From: UBA4421 sp002470275
GTDB taxonomy: Bacteria > Pseudomonadota > Gammaproteobacteria > Pseudomonadales > Azotimanducaceae
Length of the DNA stretch: 64,000 nt
Assembly (NCBI GenBank): GCA_913052345.1
Contig: CAJXDR010000007.1
Location: 1-64,000, forward strand
Reading direction: 5' to 3'
Part shown: positions 27,151-36,385 of the stretch, in pieces
Layout of the letters: every line of letters begins with the position of its first letter
Position numbering within the stretch: position 1 is the first letter of the stretch
Notes under the pieces: model-generated
What the model was told of the DNA's origin: nothing
Seen by the model: the letters and a program-made list of their open reading frames with translations, nothing else
Databases searched by the model: none
Translations under genes and position numbers: made by a program

Positions 27151-27504
27151 ATGAAATATATTTGGATTGCAGGGGGTTGGTTATGCGTTGGGCTTGCCCT
27201 TCTGGGGATTGCGCTCCCGCTGCTGCCAACGACCCCCTTTCTCTTGCTGGCTGCCCTATGCTTTAGCAGAGGCTCCGAGCGTCTTTATGCATGGTTGATC
27301 TACCATCCGAAGCTTGGGCCTCCTATCAGGGATTGGCAGACCAATAAAATCATTCGCCGCCCGGTCAAACTGATGGCGACGGTCACCATGATCGGCGTGC
27401 TCCTACTCTCCTTCGCCTTGGACCTGGCTTTTGGCGTGATCGCGATTCAGGCCGCGGTGATGGCCGGCGTTCTGGTCTTTATCTGGCGTCAGCGTGAAGT
27501 CTAG
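27151..27504 (+). CDS. YbaN/DUF454 family inner-membrane protein
   Basis: A 117-residue protein with three to four membrane helices and the family pattern GGWLCVGLALLGIALPLLPTTPFLLLAALCFSRGSERLYAWL. ATG 27151 has GGGAG upstream; a TTG five codons earlier is less likely. DUF454 proteins are widespread in proteobacteria and have no settled function. It is divergent from the MFS transporter gene. Confidence 0.88.
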   Translation: MKYIWIAGGWLCVGLALLGIALPLLPTTPFLLLAALCFSRGSERLYAWLIYHPKLGPPIRDWQTNKIIRRPVKLMATVTMIGVLLLSFALDLAFGVIAIQAAVMAGVLVFIWRQREV

Positions 27505-27534
27505 CCCCGGGCAGTGAAATTTTTTTATGATCGC

Positions 27535-27987
27535 TCACTCGTCACCCATCCTCTCATCCTCTGGTCTGACGCCACGAAACTCCTCCCGCGCACGCAACAG
27601 CGCTATGCAGGGGACCAGAAAAATTGCTCCGGCAACGGCCGCGGAGATCGGGCCGCCGCCTTTTTCGTTTATCAAATTCCAAACGATCATGGCAATCACG
27701 ACCTGAGCCGCATAGACCCCAGCCCAGGGCCACATCCAGGCCTTCATGGACCGAAAACCATAGGCCCCTAGTCCGTAGATCAGCCAATGGAACGGCTCAG
27801 TCAACTTAGCCGCCCATCCGGTCAGCGTGAAACCAAACCAAATTTCGTGGTCCTCAGCGACAGGCTTAACAAAGATATCGAAAGGCATGTAGATGAAGGT
27901 CATGTAGAGGCAGAAAAAGAAAATAAGCGACATCCACCAGGGACGCCGGAGCCAATCGTCACGAATAATTTCAGTTATCGATGCCAT
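27535..27987 (-). CDS. Hypothetical integral membrane protein
   Basis: A 150-residue protein with about four membrane helices (about 18-35, 55-75, 82-102, 112-130) and a charged C-terminus (REEFRGVRPEDERMGDE). GGAG lies before the ATG at 27987. I do not recognise the family. Sequences such as WFGFTLTGWAAKLTEPFHWLIYGLGAYGF suggest a conserved membrane protein rather than a chance frame. The next gene upstream on the strand is the D-2-hydroxyacid dehydrogenase, 39 bp away, so co-transcription is likely. Confidence 0.75.
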   Translation of the reverse strand: MASITEIIRDDWLRRPWWMSLIFFFCLYMTFIYMPFDIFVKPVAEDHEIWFGFTLTGWAAKLTEPFHWLIYGLGAYGFRSMKAWMWPWAGVYAAQVVIAMIVWNLINEKGGGPISAAVAGAIFLVPCIALLRAREEFRGVRPEDERMGDE

Positions 27988-28026
27988 CTGTCTGCTCCAC
28001 CTTCTGCCGTTAACTCATCTCAGAGC

Positions 28027-29001
28027 TTAAACCACTTTGTTGGGTAACGCCTGACCCGCCAGCAGGGCTTGCATATTGTGCAGCGCACAGCGCCCCATGG
28101 CCTCGCGAGTCTGCAGGGTGCCACTCCCCATGTGAGGCAACAGCACCGCCTGAGGACATTCGTAGAGAGCGTGATGAACCGTAGGTTCACTTTCATAGAC
28201 GTCCAGACCGGCTCCCGCAATGCCTCCACCGGCCAAGGCATCCGCCAAATCCGCTTCATTGATCACATCACCTCGGGCAGTGTTGATCAAAAAAGCATGG
28301 GGCTGCATGCATGCCAAATTGTCAGCGTTGAGGAGGTGGTGAGTTTCAGGTGTAGCAGGACAGTGAAGGCTCACAAAATCTGACTGACCGAGAAGCGCCT
28401 CCAGAGATACTCGCGCAGCACCAAGCTCGGCAGCCACCTCGGGCGCAACCTCGCTGCGGCCAAAATAAAGAATCTGCATACCGAAACCGTGATGGGCCAT
28501 TCGCGCCAACGCGATACCTATGCGCCCCATTCCCACGATACCTAACACTTTGCCGCTGACCTGAGTGGATAGCATGTGGGTGGGGTGCCACCCCTGCCAT
28601 TTACCTGATCGAACCAGCCGCTCGCCCTCGCCGGTGCGCCGAGCACAGGTCAGAATGAGCGTCATCGCGATCTCTGCGGTCGCCTGGGTCAACACCCCGG
28701 GCGTATTCGTTACCGAGATGTTCCTCTCCGCTGCTGCGGCTACGTCGATGTGATTAAATCCAACGCCAAAATTCGCAATAAGCCGAACCCGCACCTGAGG
28801 ATCGCGCAGCATGTCGCCCTCTATTCGGTCCGTAACCGTCGGGCATAGAATGTCTGCCTCTTTGAGGGCTTGAGACAGTTCGTCACGACTCATGGGGCCG
28901 TCTTCCTGCCGCAGCGATACATCGAAAATCTGTTCCAGCTCCCGCTCCACCGCCTCGGGCCAGCGTCGTGTAAGCACGACTTTCAACCGCTCGTTATCCA
29001 T
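28027..29001 (-). CDS. D-isomer-specific 2-hydroxyacid dehydrogenase
   Basis: A 324-residue NAD(P)-dependent enzyme of the glyoxylate/hydroxypyruvate reductase type. It shows the cofactor loop GIVGMGRIGIALARMA, the catalytic Arg region NTARGDVINEADLADAL, and the catalytic His region LLPHMGSGTLQTREAM. FGVGFNHIDVAAAAERNI is the substrate loop. It could reduce glyoxylate or hydroxypyruvate; specificity cannot be fixed from sequence. GGAGAGA precedes the ATG. Confidence 0.9.
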   Translation of the reverse strand: MDNERLKVVLTRRWPEAVERELEQIFDVSLRQEDGPMSRDELSQALKEADILCPTVTDRIEGDMLRDPQVRVRLIANFGVGFNHIDVAAAAERNISVTNTPGVLTQATAEIAMTLILTCARRTGEGERLVRSGKWQGWHPTHMLSTQVSGKVLGIVGMGRIGIALARMAHHGFGMQILYFGRSEVAPEVAAELGAARVSLEALLGQSDFVSLHCPATPETHHLLNADNLACMQPHAFLINTARGDVINEADLADALAGGGIAGAGLDVYESEPTVHHALYECPQAVLLPHMGSGTLQTREAMGRCALHNMQALLAGQALPNKVV

Positions 29002-29126
29002 GGTCTCTCCAAGCCTTCATTCGTTGCTACGCTCTTAACCGACACTCTCATGAAACCTTACTTGCTGCCGTTAGCGGCGGGCACTATCCTGCCCGCACAT
29101 CTTTACAATTCAGCAGTGAGGTTCGG

Positions 29127-30626
29127 GTGAGCAACGGCTATGGGCACTTTATAAAGGGCGAAGCGATTGAGGGCAAATCCGGCCGCCATCAAGATGTTTT
29201 CAACCCATCTACCGGCGAGATCAGTGGTCGCGTCGCCCTAGCAAATGCCAGCGAACTCGACCAAGCGGTTGCTTCCGCCAGGGCGGCCCTGCCCGCGTGG
29301 GCGTCCATGAATCCGCAACGACGCGCACGGGTGCTTTTTAAATTTAAGCAGCTTGTCGAGTCTAGGGCCGACGACCTCGCACAACTGCTTTCCGCCGAAC
29401 ACGGCAAGGTCTTGGCAGACGCTCACGGGGATATTCAAAGAGGCCTCGACGTCATCGAGTTCGCCTGCGGTATTCCGCACCTGCTCAAGGGTGAATATAC
29501 GCAGGGCGCCGGACCTGGTATCGACGTCTACAGCATGCGGCAACCCGTGGGCGTTGTGGCAGGCATAACACCCTTTAACTTTCCGGCGATGATCCCGATG
29601 TGGATGTTTGGGGTGGCCATCGCCACGGGCTGCACCTTTATTCTCAAGCCGTCAGAAAAAGACCCCGGCGTGCCCCTGCTGCTTGCCGAACTAATGACGC
29701 AGGCAGGCGCCCCTGCCGGCGTTCTTAACGTGATTAATGGTGACAAACAAGTCGTTGACGCTATCATGAGTCATCCGCTGATTCGTGCCGTTAGCTTTGT
29801 GGGCTCCTCGGATATTGCACATTACGTTTATCGTGGCTGTGCCGAAAGCGGAAAACGCGTGCAGGCCATGGGCGGTGCGAAAAACCACGGCATTATTCTT
29901 CCAGATGCGGACCTGGATCAAGCCGTGAAAGATATTGCTGGTGCGGCCTACGGCTCCGCCGGGGAGCGGTGTATGGCGTTGTCCGCAGTCGTGGCCGTGG
30001 GCGATCAAACCGCTAACCGCTTCATCGAGGCTATGCGCGAAGAACTCAGTAATCTGCGGGTTGGCATCTCTACCGACCCCCAGGCTGACTACGGACCCGT
30101 GATATCCGCCGTTCATAAGGAGCGAGTAGAAAACTATATCGCCATGGGTGCTGCCGAGGGCGCAGACCTGATCTGTGACGGACGGGGCTTCTCCCTTCAG
30201 GGTTACGAAAATGGCTTCTATATCGGCCCAACCCTTTTTGACCATGTTCGCCCTGAAATGCAGAGCTACCAAGACGAAATTTTTGGCCCCGTCCTTCAGG
30301 TGCTCCGGGAAGATGACCCAGAACAGGCCATTCGACTGGCGTCAGATCACCAGTATGGAAATGGGGTAGCCCTTTTTACGCGTGATGGTGGCGCTGCTCG
30401 TGACTTCGCTCAGCGTGTCAATGTAGGGATGGTTGGCATCAACGTGCCCATACCGGTCCCGGTCGCCTATCACAGCTTTGGCGGTTGGAAGCGGTCGGCC
30501 TTTGGCGACACCAATCAACACGGCATGGAGGGCGTGCGTTTCTACACCCAAACCAAGACGGTCACCCAGCGCTGGCCGGACGGACCCACGGGCCAGGCCG
30601 CCTTCAATATCCCGCTGATGGATTAG
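29127..30626 (+). CDS. mmsA: CoA-acylating methylmalonate-semialdehyde dehydrogenase
   Basis: Converts (methyl)malonate semialdehyde to propionyl- or acetyl-CoA in valine, inositol and beta-alanine breakdown. The 499-residue protein has GITPFNFPAMIPMWMFG, LKPSEKDPGVP and the catalytic Cys282 in GSAGERCMALS, the pattern diagnostic of MMSDH. The general-base Glu of ordinary aldehyde dehydrogenases is absent (QAMGGAKNHGII), as expected for the CoA-dependent class. The start is GTG at 29127. No other mms genes are adjacent. Confidence 0.93.
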   Translation: MSNGYGHFIKGEAIEGKSGRHQDVFNPSTGEISGRVALANASELDQAVASARAALPAWASMNPQRRARVLFKFKQLVESRADDLAQLLSAEHGKVLADAHGDIQRGLDVIEFACGIPHLLKGEYTQGAGPGIDVYSMRQPVGVVAGITPFNFPAMIPMWMFGVAIATGCTFILKPSEKDPGVPLLLAELMTQAGAPAGVLNVINGDKQVVDAIMSHPLIRAVSFVGSSDIAHYVYRGCAESGKRVQAMGGAKNHGIILPDADLDQAVKDIAGAAYGSAGERCMALSAVVAVGDQTANRFIEAMREELSNLRVGISTDPQADYGPVISAVHKERVENYIAMGAAEGADLICDGRGFSLQGYENGFYIGPTLFDHVRPEMQSYQDEIFGPVLQVLREDDPEQAIRLASDHQYGNGVALFTRDGGAARDFAQRVNVGMVGINVPIPVPVAYHSFGGWKRSAFGDTNQHGMEGVRFYTQTKTVTQRWPDGPTGQAAFNIPLMD

Positions 30627-30645
30627 TAAACGAGTGTGGCCGAGA

Positions 30646-31317
30646 CTAGGAGAGCCCGGTGACGGGCACCAGAGCACCATGTATTGCCCTAGCGCGTTCG
30701 GACCCAAGAAAGCAGATCACGTCGCCTAAGTCCTCGGGGGCTACCCAATGCCCAAAGTCCGCGGAGGGCATATCAGCGCGGTTACGCGGCGTGTCGATCA
30801 CGCTGGGCAAGACGGCGTTGACATTAATACCCTGGGCCTTCACTTCTTCGCTTAATGCTTCCGTCAAGCGCATGACCGTCGATTTTGCCGCCAGATAGGA
30901 AGACAGGTTCGCAACGCCTCGCGCCGCCGCTGCAGCACCTACGTTGATGATGCTCCCCCGACCTTGTTCTAGCAGGTACGGTACGGCGGCCTTGAGCGTA
31001 CGCCGCAGGGTGGTCACATTGATGGCAAACATCGCATCCCACTGTTCATCCTCAGTGGTATACACCGTAGGCCCCATATCAAAGCCACCCGCTATGTTGG
31101 CCAGAATGTGGAATTCACCGATTTGTTCAAAACAGCCGGCGAGGCTGGATTCACTCAGTAAATCCACGCGCATGGGTTCTCCAACGGCGCCGTCGGGGGC
31201 ATCGATAATATCGAGTAAAATCACTCTGGCGCCTTCTCGCTGGGCAATGCGTGCAACCCCCTGACCAAGAACACCTAACCCACCTGTAATCACCATAACC
31301 TTGTCTTTAAGCAGCAT
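30646..31317 (-). CDS. SDR-family protein, short form
   Basis: A 223-residue short-chain dehydrogenase. The start at 31317 is fixed by an AGGAGG ribosome site; the frame is open far upstream. The cofactor loop TGGLGVLGQG departs from the usual GxxxGIG pattern. A Tyr-Lys pair is present in SSYLAAKSTVMRL. The C-terminal IHGALVPVTGLS is typical. The substrate is unknown. It converges with mmsA. Confidence 0.85.
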   Translation of the reverse strand: MLLKDKVMVITGGLGVLGQGVARIAQREGARVILLDIIDAPDGAVGEPMRVDLLSESSLAGCFEQIGEFHILANIAGGFDMGPTVYTTEDEQWDAMFAINVTTLRRTLKAAVPYLLEQGRGSIINVGAAAAARGVANLSSYLAAKSTVMRLTEALSEEVKAQGINVNAVLPSVIDTPRNRADMPSADFGHWVAPEDLGDVICFLGSERARAIHGALVPVTGLS

Positions 31318-31469
31318 CTTGCCTCCTATCTTCCGACCAGCTCTTCCTGTAACCCTGAAATCATACCGATGCAGACCCCAGGCGCGCGATACGCCTTTCT
31401 GAATACCCCAGCAGGACGACACGCCGATAAATTCGCTACACTCCAACGTCAACGTTTTGGGGAGCGAAC

Positions 31470-31844
31470 ATGATTTATAGAATATTGCCGGCCTTGGTTG
31501 GAGGCCTGATGGGACTTCAGGCCTTGGGTTGGATAACCAACCCAGCAACGGCGGCCGCTGGCTTAGGCATGCCCCTGCTGGAGGGCATGGCCCGCAGCAC
31601 CCAGATTGGCGATTTCTCAGCCTTCTTTGTTTGCGTTAGCGGCTTTGCTCTATTCGGCGCCTGGCAGCGCCAGGGACACTGGCTGATCAGTGCCGGGCTT
31701 ATTCTAGGTGCTGCAGCCGTGTTCAGAACGCTTGCATGGCTCGTGCATGATGCTCCCCTCGCAAGCGTCTTTATTGGGACAGAGATCACCTGCGCCGCCA
31801 TCCTCATCCTGTGCGCTGGGAGAATTCATCCCGCCGAGGCGTGA
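31470..31844 (+). CDS. Small four-helix membrane protein
   Basis: A 124-residue hydrophobic protein with four predicted membrane helices and little else. It begins MIYRILPALVGGLMGLQALGWI, and GGGGAGCGA lies just before the ATG at 31470. Spacing of the helices resembles the DUF4345-type small membrane proteins, but I cannot assign it firmly. It converges with the ferredoxin gene after 15 bases. Confidence 0.65.
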   Translation: MIYRILPALVGGLMGLQALGWITNPATAAAGLGMPLLEGMARSTQIGDFSAFFVCVSGFALFGAWQRQGHWLISAGLILGAAAVFRTLAWLVHDAPLASVFIGTEITCAAILILCAGRIHPAEA

Positions 31845-31859
31845 GCCGCTCATCCGTCT

Positions 31860-32186
31860 TTAGGGCTCAACGCCAGGCACGCGAACCGTCAGGCCGTCAT
31901 GCTCTGCCTTGAGCCTTATCTGGCAGGCGAGGCGGCTGGTGGCCCGCCAGCCTAGCGCATAAGACAGAAGATCTGCCTCTTCCGGCTGTGCAGAGGGCAG
32001 TTTGTCCGCCCACTCGGCGTCCACCCAACAATGACACGTACAACAGGAGCAGCCGCCTCCGCACTGAGCAAGAATACCGTCTACACCATTGTCTACGGCG
32101 ACTTCCATAAGCGTGTCTCCAGGCCGAGCATCATAGCTCAGGACATCGCCGTTGGGCTGTATAAAGGTCACCTGGATTATTTCCAT
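31860..32186 (-). CDS. [2Fe-2S] ferredoxin, adrenodoxin/Fdx type
   Basis: A 108-residue electron carrier. The cluster-binding pattern is CGGGCSCCTCHCWV, with a distal Cys in RLACQIRL; extra Cys residues lie within the loop. The region PAQPEEADLLSYALGWRATSRLACQI-like is characteristic of vertebrate-type ferredoxins that serve cytochrome P450 or oxygenases. No P450 or ferredoxin reductase is adjacent. AAGGACGG precedes the ATG. Confidence 0.92.
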   Translation of the reverse strand: MEIIQVTFIQPNGDVLSYDARPGDTLMEVAVDNGVDGILAQCGGGCSCCTCHCWVDAEWADKLPSAQPEEADLLSYALGWRATSRLACQIRLKAEHDGLTVRVPGVEP

Positions 32187-32295
32187 TGGAGCCGTCCTTC
32201 TTCCACGGGGCGTTCGGCTCTATTGTAGCAGCCAACCTGCTCAGGACGGCGCACGGAAGGTCATCCGGTTTTATCCATAGCCTGACCCGCCCGCC

Positions 32296-32315
32296 CAGGT
32301 CAGGTCAGGTCAGGT
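32296..32315. repeat. Four tandem CAGGT pentamers
   Basis: CAGGT occurs four times in direct succession in the gap between the ferredoxin gene and the end of the next SDR. An upstream CCTGAC at 32281-32286 could pair with the GTCAGG created by the repeat units, giving alternative hairpins. No function is evident. Confidence 0.7.
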
Positions 32316-32346
32316 GCCTCAGCGTGCAGCAGCGGTTCACGCTGAG

Positions 32347-33333
32347 CTAAGGGTCTTGGGACTCTACGACGCTGGGCACAGCCTGAAAGTGGCCTAACGC
32401 CATCATCTTTTCTGCAAGGGACGTCTCGTAGGCCTCTTCAGGAGCCTCTCTAACGATTCGATCCAGGTCCACGGCGTCTCGACCGACAAGAATTCTCCAT
32501 CGATTTTCTCGAACCCCGTCCAAGATGATCTCCGCTGCCTCGTCTGAGGTGGTCGGTGCCTCGTCTCTGAAGGTCTCGGCCTGTTGCTGAAGCATTTCAC
32601 GAATATGGTCATCCGGGATGTTGTCCACAGGCAGGCCGCGCTTTGCAAAGTCTTCTCGAATGCCTGCAATCTCATGGGCCGACAGTTCCTTGGGTTCACT
32701 CTGGCCATGGGCACGAAAGCTGTTCAGCAGAATTGAGGTGCCAACGTGCCCCGGCATTACAACGGAACACTGAACGTGGGGTGCCAGTAAACGCAGCTCC
32801 GTGACCAGCGCCTCAGTAAACCCTTTGACCGCAAATTTTGCGGCGCTGTAGGACGTATGCGGCACGCCTTGACCCAGGCTAGCCCAAAAACCATTCACCG
32901 AACTGGTATTCACAATATGGCCCTCATCGCTCTCGAGCAGAGCAGGCATGAAGGCACGACAGCCAAAGTAGACCCCATACCAACACACCGAAAAGGTTCG
33001 TTCCCATTCTTCTCTCGGGTCTTCGATGAAGGAGCCCCCACCGGCAATACCGGCGTTATTGATCAGCAGGTTGATATGATCTGAGTTATGTTCCTTCAGC
33101 ACTGCATCACGAAACCGATTCATCTGGACTTCGCTGCTGACATCACAGATGTGTGAAGAAAGTCGGCCAGGCCCGAAGGGCGTCGCCAACTCAGCCGTTT
33201 CCGCCATCTGCTCCGCATAGACATCGCACATCGCCACATGAGCGCCGGCTTTTATAAGCTGACAGACCAGGGCCCGCCCGATGCCCGTACCGCCACCGGT
33301 GACTACTGCAAGTTTGTCTTCAAAGCGATCCAT
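32347..33333 (-). CDS. SDR-family oxidoreductase, extended C-terminus
   Basis: A 328-residue short-chain dehydrogenase. ATG 33333 has GGAGGA before it. Cofactor loop TGGGTGIG lies near residue 12. NNAGIAGGG and the catalytic pair in TSYSAAKFAVKGF are intact. Its C-terminal 80 residues, with a helical segment (AAEIILDGVRENRWRILVGRDAVDLDRIVR), are longer than in simple SDRs and recall SDRs acting on steroid-like or cyclic substrates; that is only suggestive. The HIT gene lies 35 bp upstream. Confidence 0.9.
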   Translation of the reverse strand: MDRFEDKLAVVTGGGTGIGRALVCQLIKAGAHVAMCDVYAEQMAETAELATPFGPGRLSSHICDVSSEVQMNRFRDAVLKEHNSDHINLLINNAGIAGGGSFIEDPREEWERTFSVCWYGVYFGCRAFMPALLESDEGHIVNTSSVNGFWASLGQGVPHTSYSAAKFAVKGFTEALVTELRLLAPHVQCSVVMPGHVGTSILLNSFRAHGQSEPKELSAHEIAGIREDFAKRGLPVDNIPDDHIREMLQQQAETFRDEAPTTSDEAAEIILDGVRENRWRILVGRDAVDLDRIVREAPEEAYETSLAEKMMALGHFQAVPSVVESQDP

Positions 33334-33368
33334 GTGTCCTCCTCCACTGGCATATTTCCCAGTCGCCC

Positions 33369-33794
33369 TCAACTCGCCTCAAGCACGGAACGAATACGGC
33401 CTGCGTGCTCTTGCAGCAGTCCAAAGTCGGCCATCTCTCTAGCGTGCATACTCAGATTGATGCCCTCGGTTCGGGGCAGAATATGGAAGTGCAGATGGAA
33501 GACGCTCTGTCCAGCCGCTGAACCATTGAGCTGGGCGATCATAATCCCCGGCACCGCAAAGGCCTCCCTCACGGCCTCGGCGACCCGCTGCACGGTGGCC
33601 ATGGTCTGTCCCAAAATTTGGGGATCAATATCGTATAGGTTTTCGGCTGGGGTCTTGGGAATAACTAGCGTATGCCCGTCTACCTGGGGCATCACATCCA
33701 TGAACGCTAGGCTGTGCTCGTCCTCATAAACCGTGAAGGCAGGAGCTTCACCTCTGAGAATCTTGGCGAAAATATTATCGGTATCGTAGGCCAT
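33369..33794 (-). CDS. HIT-family nucleotide hydrolase/transferase
   Basis: A 141-residue histidine-triad protein, started at ATG 33794 behind GAGGAGGGA. The triad HLHFH (100-104) is within QSVFHLHFHILP, and the N-terminus MAYDTDNIFAKILRGEAPAF is typical of bacterial Fhit/HINT-like proteins. The natural substrate (AMP-linked or dinucleotide compounds) is unknown. Confidence 0.92.
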   Translation of the reverse strand: MAYDTDNIFAKILRGEAPAFTVYEDEHSLAFMDVMPQVDGHTLVIPKTPAENLYDIDPQILGQTMATVQRVAEAVREAFAVPGIMIAQLNGSAAGQSVFHLHFHILPRTEGINLSMHAREMADFGLLQEHAGRIRSVLEAS

Positions 33795-33892
33795 GGTCCC
33801 TCCTCGCTGCACCAGGTCTCATGCGAGCAAAAAGAGTAACACAGCCGGTTTGGGATAGGCTGGCCCCACCACCCCGAACATAATGTCATAGC

Positions 33893-33918
33893 AAAAAAAG
33901 GGGGCCATGCCCCCTTTT
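33893..33918 (-). terminator. Rho-independent terminator after the aldehyde dehydrogenase gene
   Basis: A 10-bp stem (AAAAGGGGGC pairing with GCCCCCTTTT, 33896-33905 and 33909-33918) with a three-base loop. On the minus strand it is followed by a T run matching the A7 at 33893-33899. It lies 25 bases beyond the aldehyde dehydrogenase stop and separates that gene from the HIT gene. Confidence 0.88.
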
Positions 33919-33942
33919 GCTCCCTCCTAATTAGAGGTCTCG

Positions 33943-35379
33943 TTACTTAGACCGAGGCGTATAGCCCATGATGGCCTTGGTTTCTAAGAATTCCTCAAAA
34001 CCATAGCGTCCCCATTCGCGGCCGTTGCCAGACTGCTTGTATCCACCAAAGGGCGCATTTTGATCCACTGGCGCACCATTCAGGTGGACGTTTCCTGTCC
34101 GGATCAGGCGGGCGACTTTCTTCGCGCGCTCTGGATCCTCGGAAGAAATGTAGCCGCTAAGACCATAGACCGTATCGTTGGCAATGCGGACCGCATCTTC
34201 ATCGTCCTCGTAGCCGATCATGGTGAGCACGGGGCCAAAGATTTCTTCCTGGGCGATAGTCATATCATTGGTTACGTGGGAGAAAACCGTAGGCTTGATG
34301 TAGAAGCCCGCGTTGAGACCGTCCGGACGCCCCGGACCGCCGGTCTCAAGCCTAGCACCCTCATCAATGCCTTTTTGTATAAGGTCCTGGATCTTATTGA
34401 ACTGGACCTCAGAGACCACGGGACCAATGGTCACGCCCTCGGCAGTGGGATCACCCACACGTACCTTCTCCGCTGCGGCTTTGGCTACGGCGGCAGCCTC
34501 ATCCATGCGCGCATTGGGGACGAGCATACGACTTGGCGCGTTACAGCTCTGGCCCGAGTTAGTCACCATCCCAAAGACATCCCGAGCAATGGCTTTCTCA
34601 AAGTTCGCGTCGTCGAGAATGATATTAGCGGACTTACCGCCCAGCTCCTGAGCGACACGTTTAACCGTTGGGGCTGCATTTTTAGCCACTTCGATGCCGG
34701 CCCGGGTAGAGCCCGTGAAGGACATCATGTCCACATCGGGGTGGGAGGATAGGGCTGCCCCTACCGTTGGGCCATCCCCATGAATCAGGTTGAAGACCCC
34801 AGCGGGCACACCGGCCTCATCAAGAATTTCCGCAAACAGAACCGCATTGAAGGGCGCAACTTCCGAGGGCTTGAGGACCATGGTGCAACCCGCAGCCAAT
34901 GCTGGGGCGACCTTACAGGCGATCTGATTAATGGGCCAATTCCAGGGTGTGATAAATCCACAGACGCCCGCAGGCTCCTTGATCACTCGAGACGTACCAA
35001 AGTCTTCCTCAAACTCAAAGTCTTTGAGGACATTCAACGCCGTCATCAGATGACCAATCCCCGTGGGCGCCTGGGCCGCCTTGGCCAGCTTTGTGGGCGC
35101 GCCCATTTCCTCGGTTATCACGGCAGCCACCTCCTCCATGCGGGCCCCGTAGGCTGCGATGATGGCCTCGAGCAAGGCAATCCTTTCTTCCTTCGTGGTT
35201 TGAGAAAAGGTTTCAAATGCTGCCTTGGCTGCAGCAACGGCGGCATCCACATCCGCCACGCCGCCCATGGCGACCACGTCCATCACTTGCTCAGTCGCTG
35301 GATTTATGACCTCTAAGGTGTCGGTAGTGGACGGCTGAACCCACTCACCATTGATATAAAATTTTTGTCGGTTGCTCAC
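33943..35379 (-). CDS. NAD(P)-dependent aldehyde dehydrogenase
   Basis: A 478-residue member of the general aldehyde dehydrogenase superfamily. Catalytic Cys279 is in NSGQSCNAPSRM, general base Glu245 in QELGGKSANII, and the Asn/cofactor motif is FITPWNWPINQIA. The C-terminal APFGGYKQSGNGREWG is typical. The aldehyde substrate is unknown. It has its own strong terminator and is probably a single-gene unit. Confidence 0.93.
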   Translation of the reverse strand: MSNRQKFYINGEWVQPSTTDTLEVINPATEQVMDVVAMGGVADVDAAVAAAKAAFETFSQTTKEERIALLEAIIAAYGARMEEVAAVITEEMGAPTKLAKAAQAPTGIGHLMTALNVLKDFEFEEDFGTSRVIKEPAGVCGFITPWNWPINQIACKVAPALAAGCTMVLKPSEVAPFNAVLFAEILDEAGVPAGVFNLIHGDGPTVGAALSSHPDVDMMSFTGSTRAGIEVAKNAAPTVKRVAQELGGKSANIILDDANFEKAIARDVFGMVTNSGQSCNAPSRMLVPNARMDEAAAVAKAAAEKVRVGDPTAEGVTIGPVVSEVQFNKIQDLIQKGIDEGARLETGGPGRPDGLNAGFYIKPTVFSHVTNDMTIAQEEIFGPVLTMIGYEDDEDAVRIANDTVYGLSGYISSEDPERAKKVARLIRTGNVHLNGAPVDQNAPFGGYKQSGNGREWGRYGFEEFLETKAIMGYTPRSK

Positions 35380-35530
35380 GATATGTTTTCCTTTTTATCA
35401 GTGCGACGGTATTGGCGTCGGAAGCGAGGACGCCCTGCGCTGCTTCCTATTGGGCGTTCCCAGCGGGCGTAGCTTAAACATCGGATGGAAATTTACAATG
35501 CCGGACGCCTCAGTAGACAGCCAGACAACG

Positions 35531-36133
35531 CTATGTGCGCCCTGGAGAGAGATAGAGTCGAACAAAAAAACCCGTGGCCCGGGTGTCAAAGACGCGCTCG
35601 TGATCAAGCCCCACCGCAAATTGCCGACCAAATCGGTACTGGAGATCAAAGCGATAGCCCAGCTGTTTGTCAATTTCAGCCGAAACGTGATTTAGCTCAA
35701 GGGTCCACTCGGCGTTACGCCTGATGGTGCCTCGGAGGCCCAGGCGGACAACCGGACCCTCATACACCAATCGCCTGGGGGTATGACCAATGCGCGCTCG
35801 GAAATATTCCAGGCTACCGCGCAGCTGGAGCGACTGGGAGATCGGCTGCTGCAGCCCAAATCCCGTATACAGCTGTGCGCTTCTGGCACGTTGAGTCCTG
35901 TCGCCAAAGTGCAGGCTGTCTGCCGATCGCTGGACGGCGTAGGCGGCAGTGAATCGGTAGTGCTGCCGAACCGCGACGCTGGTCTTTATTGAAGTGCCAT
36001 CCACATCCAGGCTGCGTGGCCCTTCGCCGCTGTGGGTAGAGATATCCAGCCAGGTATTATCGAAGCTCTGGGCATAACCCAGCGAAGATACGAGCATCAG
36101 GACGCAGCAGCCAAGGCACCTCAAGTCGGTCAT
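35531..36133 (-). CDS. Putative outer-membrane beta-barrel protein
   Basis: A 200-residue protein with a signal peptide (MTDLRCLGCCVLMLVSSLGYAQS). The body alternates hydrophobic and polar residues and has aromatic girdle residues (QLYTGFGLQQPISQSLQLRGSLEYFRARIG; GYRFDLQYRFGRQFAVGLDHERVF; FFVRLYLSPGRT). It ends in a strand-like C-terminus, suggesting an eight-stranded barrel. No specific family is recognised. Transcribed alone. Confidence 0.65.
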   Translation of the reverse strand: MTDLRCLGCCVLMLVSSLGYAQSFDNTWLDISTHSGEGPRSLDVDGTSIKTSVAVRQHYRFTAAYAVQRSADSLHFGDRTQRARSAQLYTGFGLQQPISQSLQLRGSLEYFRARIGHTPRRLVYEGPVVRLGLRGTIRRNAEWTLELNHVSAEIDKQLGYRFDLQYRFGRQFAVGLDHERVFDTRATGFFVRLYLSPGRT

Positions 36134-36385
36134 CCGGAGCGCCTCTCGCTGTGATTACCCAGGGTTTAGATCTGACGAGCCGCCTGACCTCAAGCGCGTT
36201 GATGCGTTGTTCAGAGCAGGCGGCGAAGCAAATTCCTAGGGAAGATTTAATCTCCTCGGAGGCATTTGCTTGGCTTAGGCGACAAGCGCATAGATAAAGG
36301 CCATAGAAGGCCGAATTTTCACGATCGGTTTACTGATCTAAACGAGACGTTGACGGGCGCTCTTTCTCCGCACCCGCACGATGGA

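Noticed and set aside
34060..34752. 230-codon plus-strand frame inside the aldehyde dehydrogenase
   Set aside because: Antisense to an intact, conserved gene with catalytic residues in place.
36134..36385. 252-bp gap between the beta-barrel and PHP genes
   Set aside because: Examined for small genes, tRNA and terminators; nothing convincing was seen.
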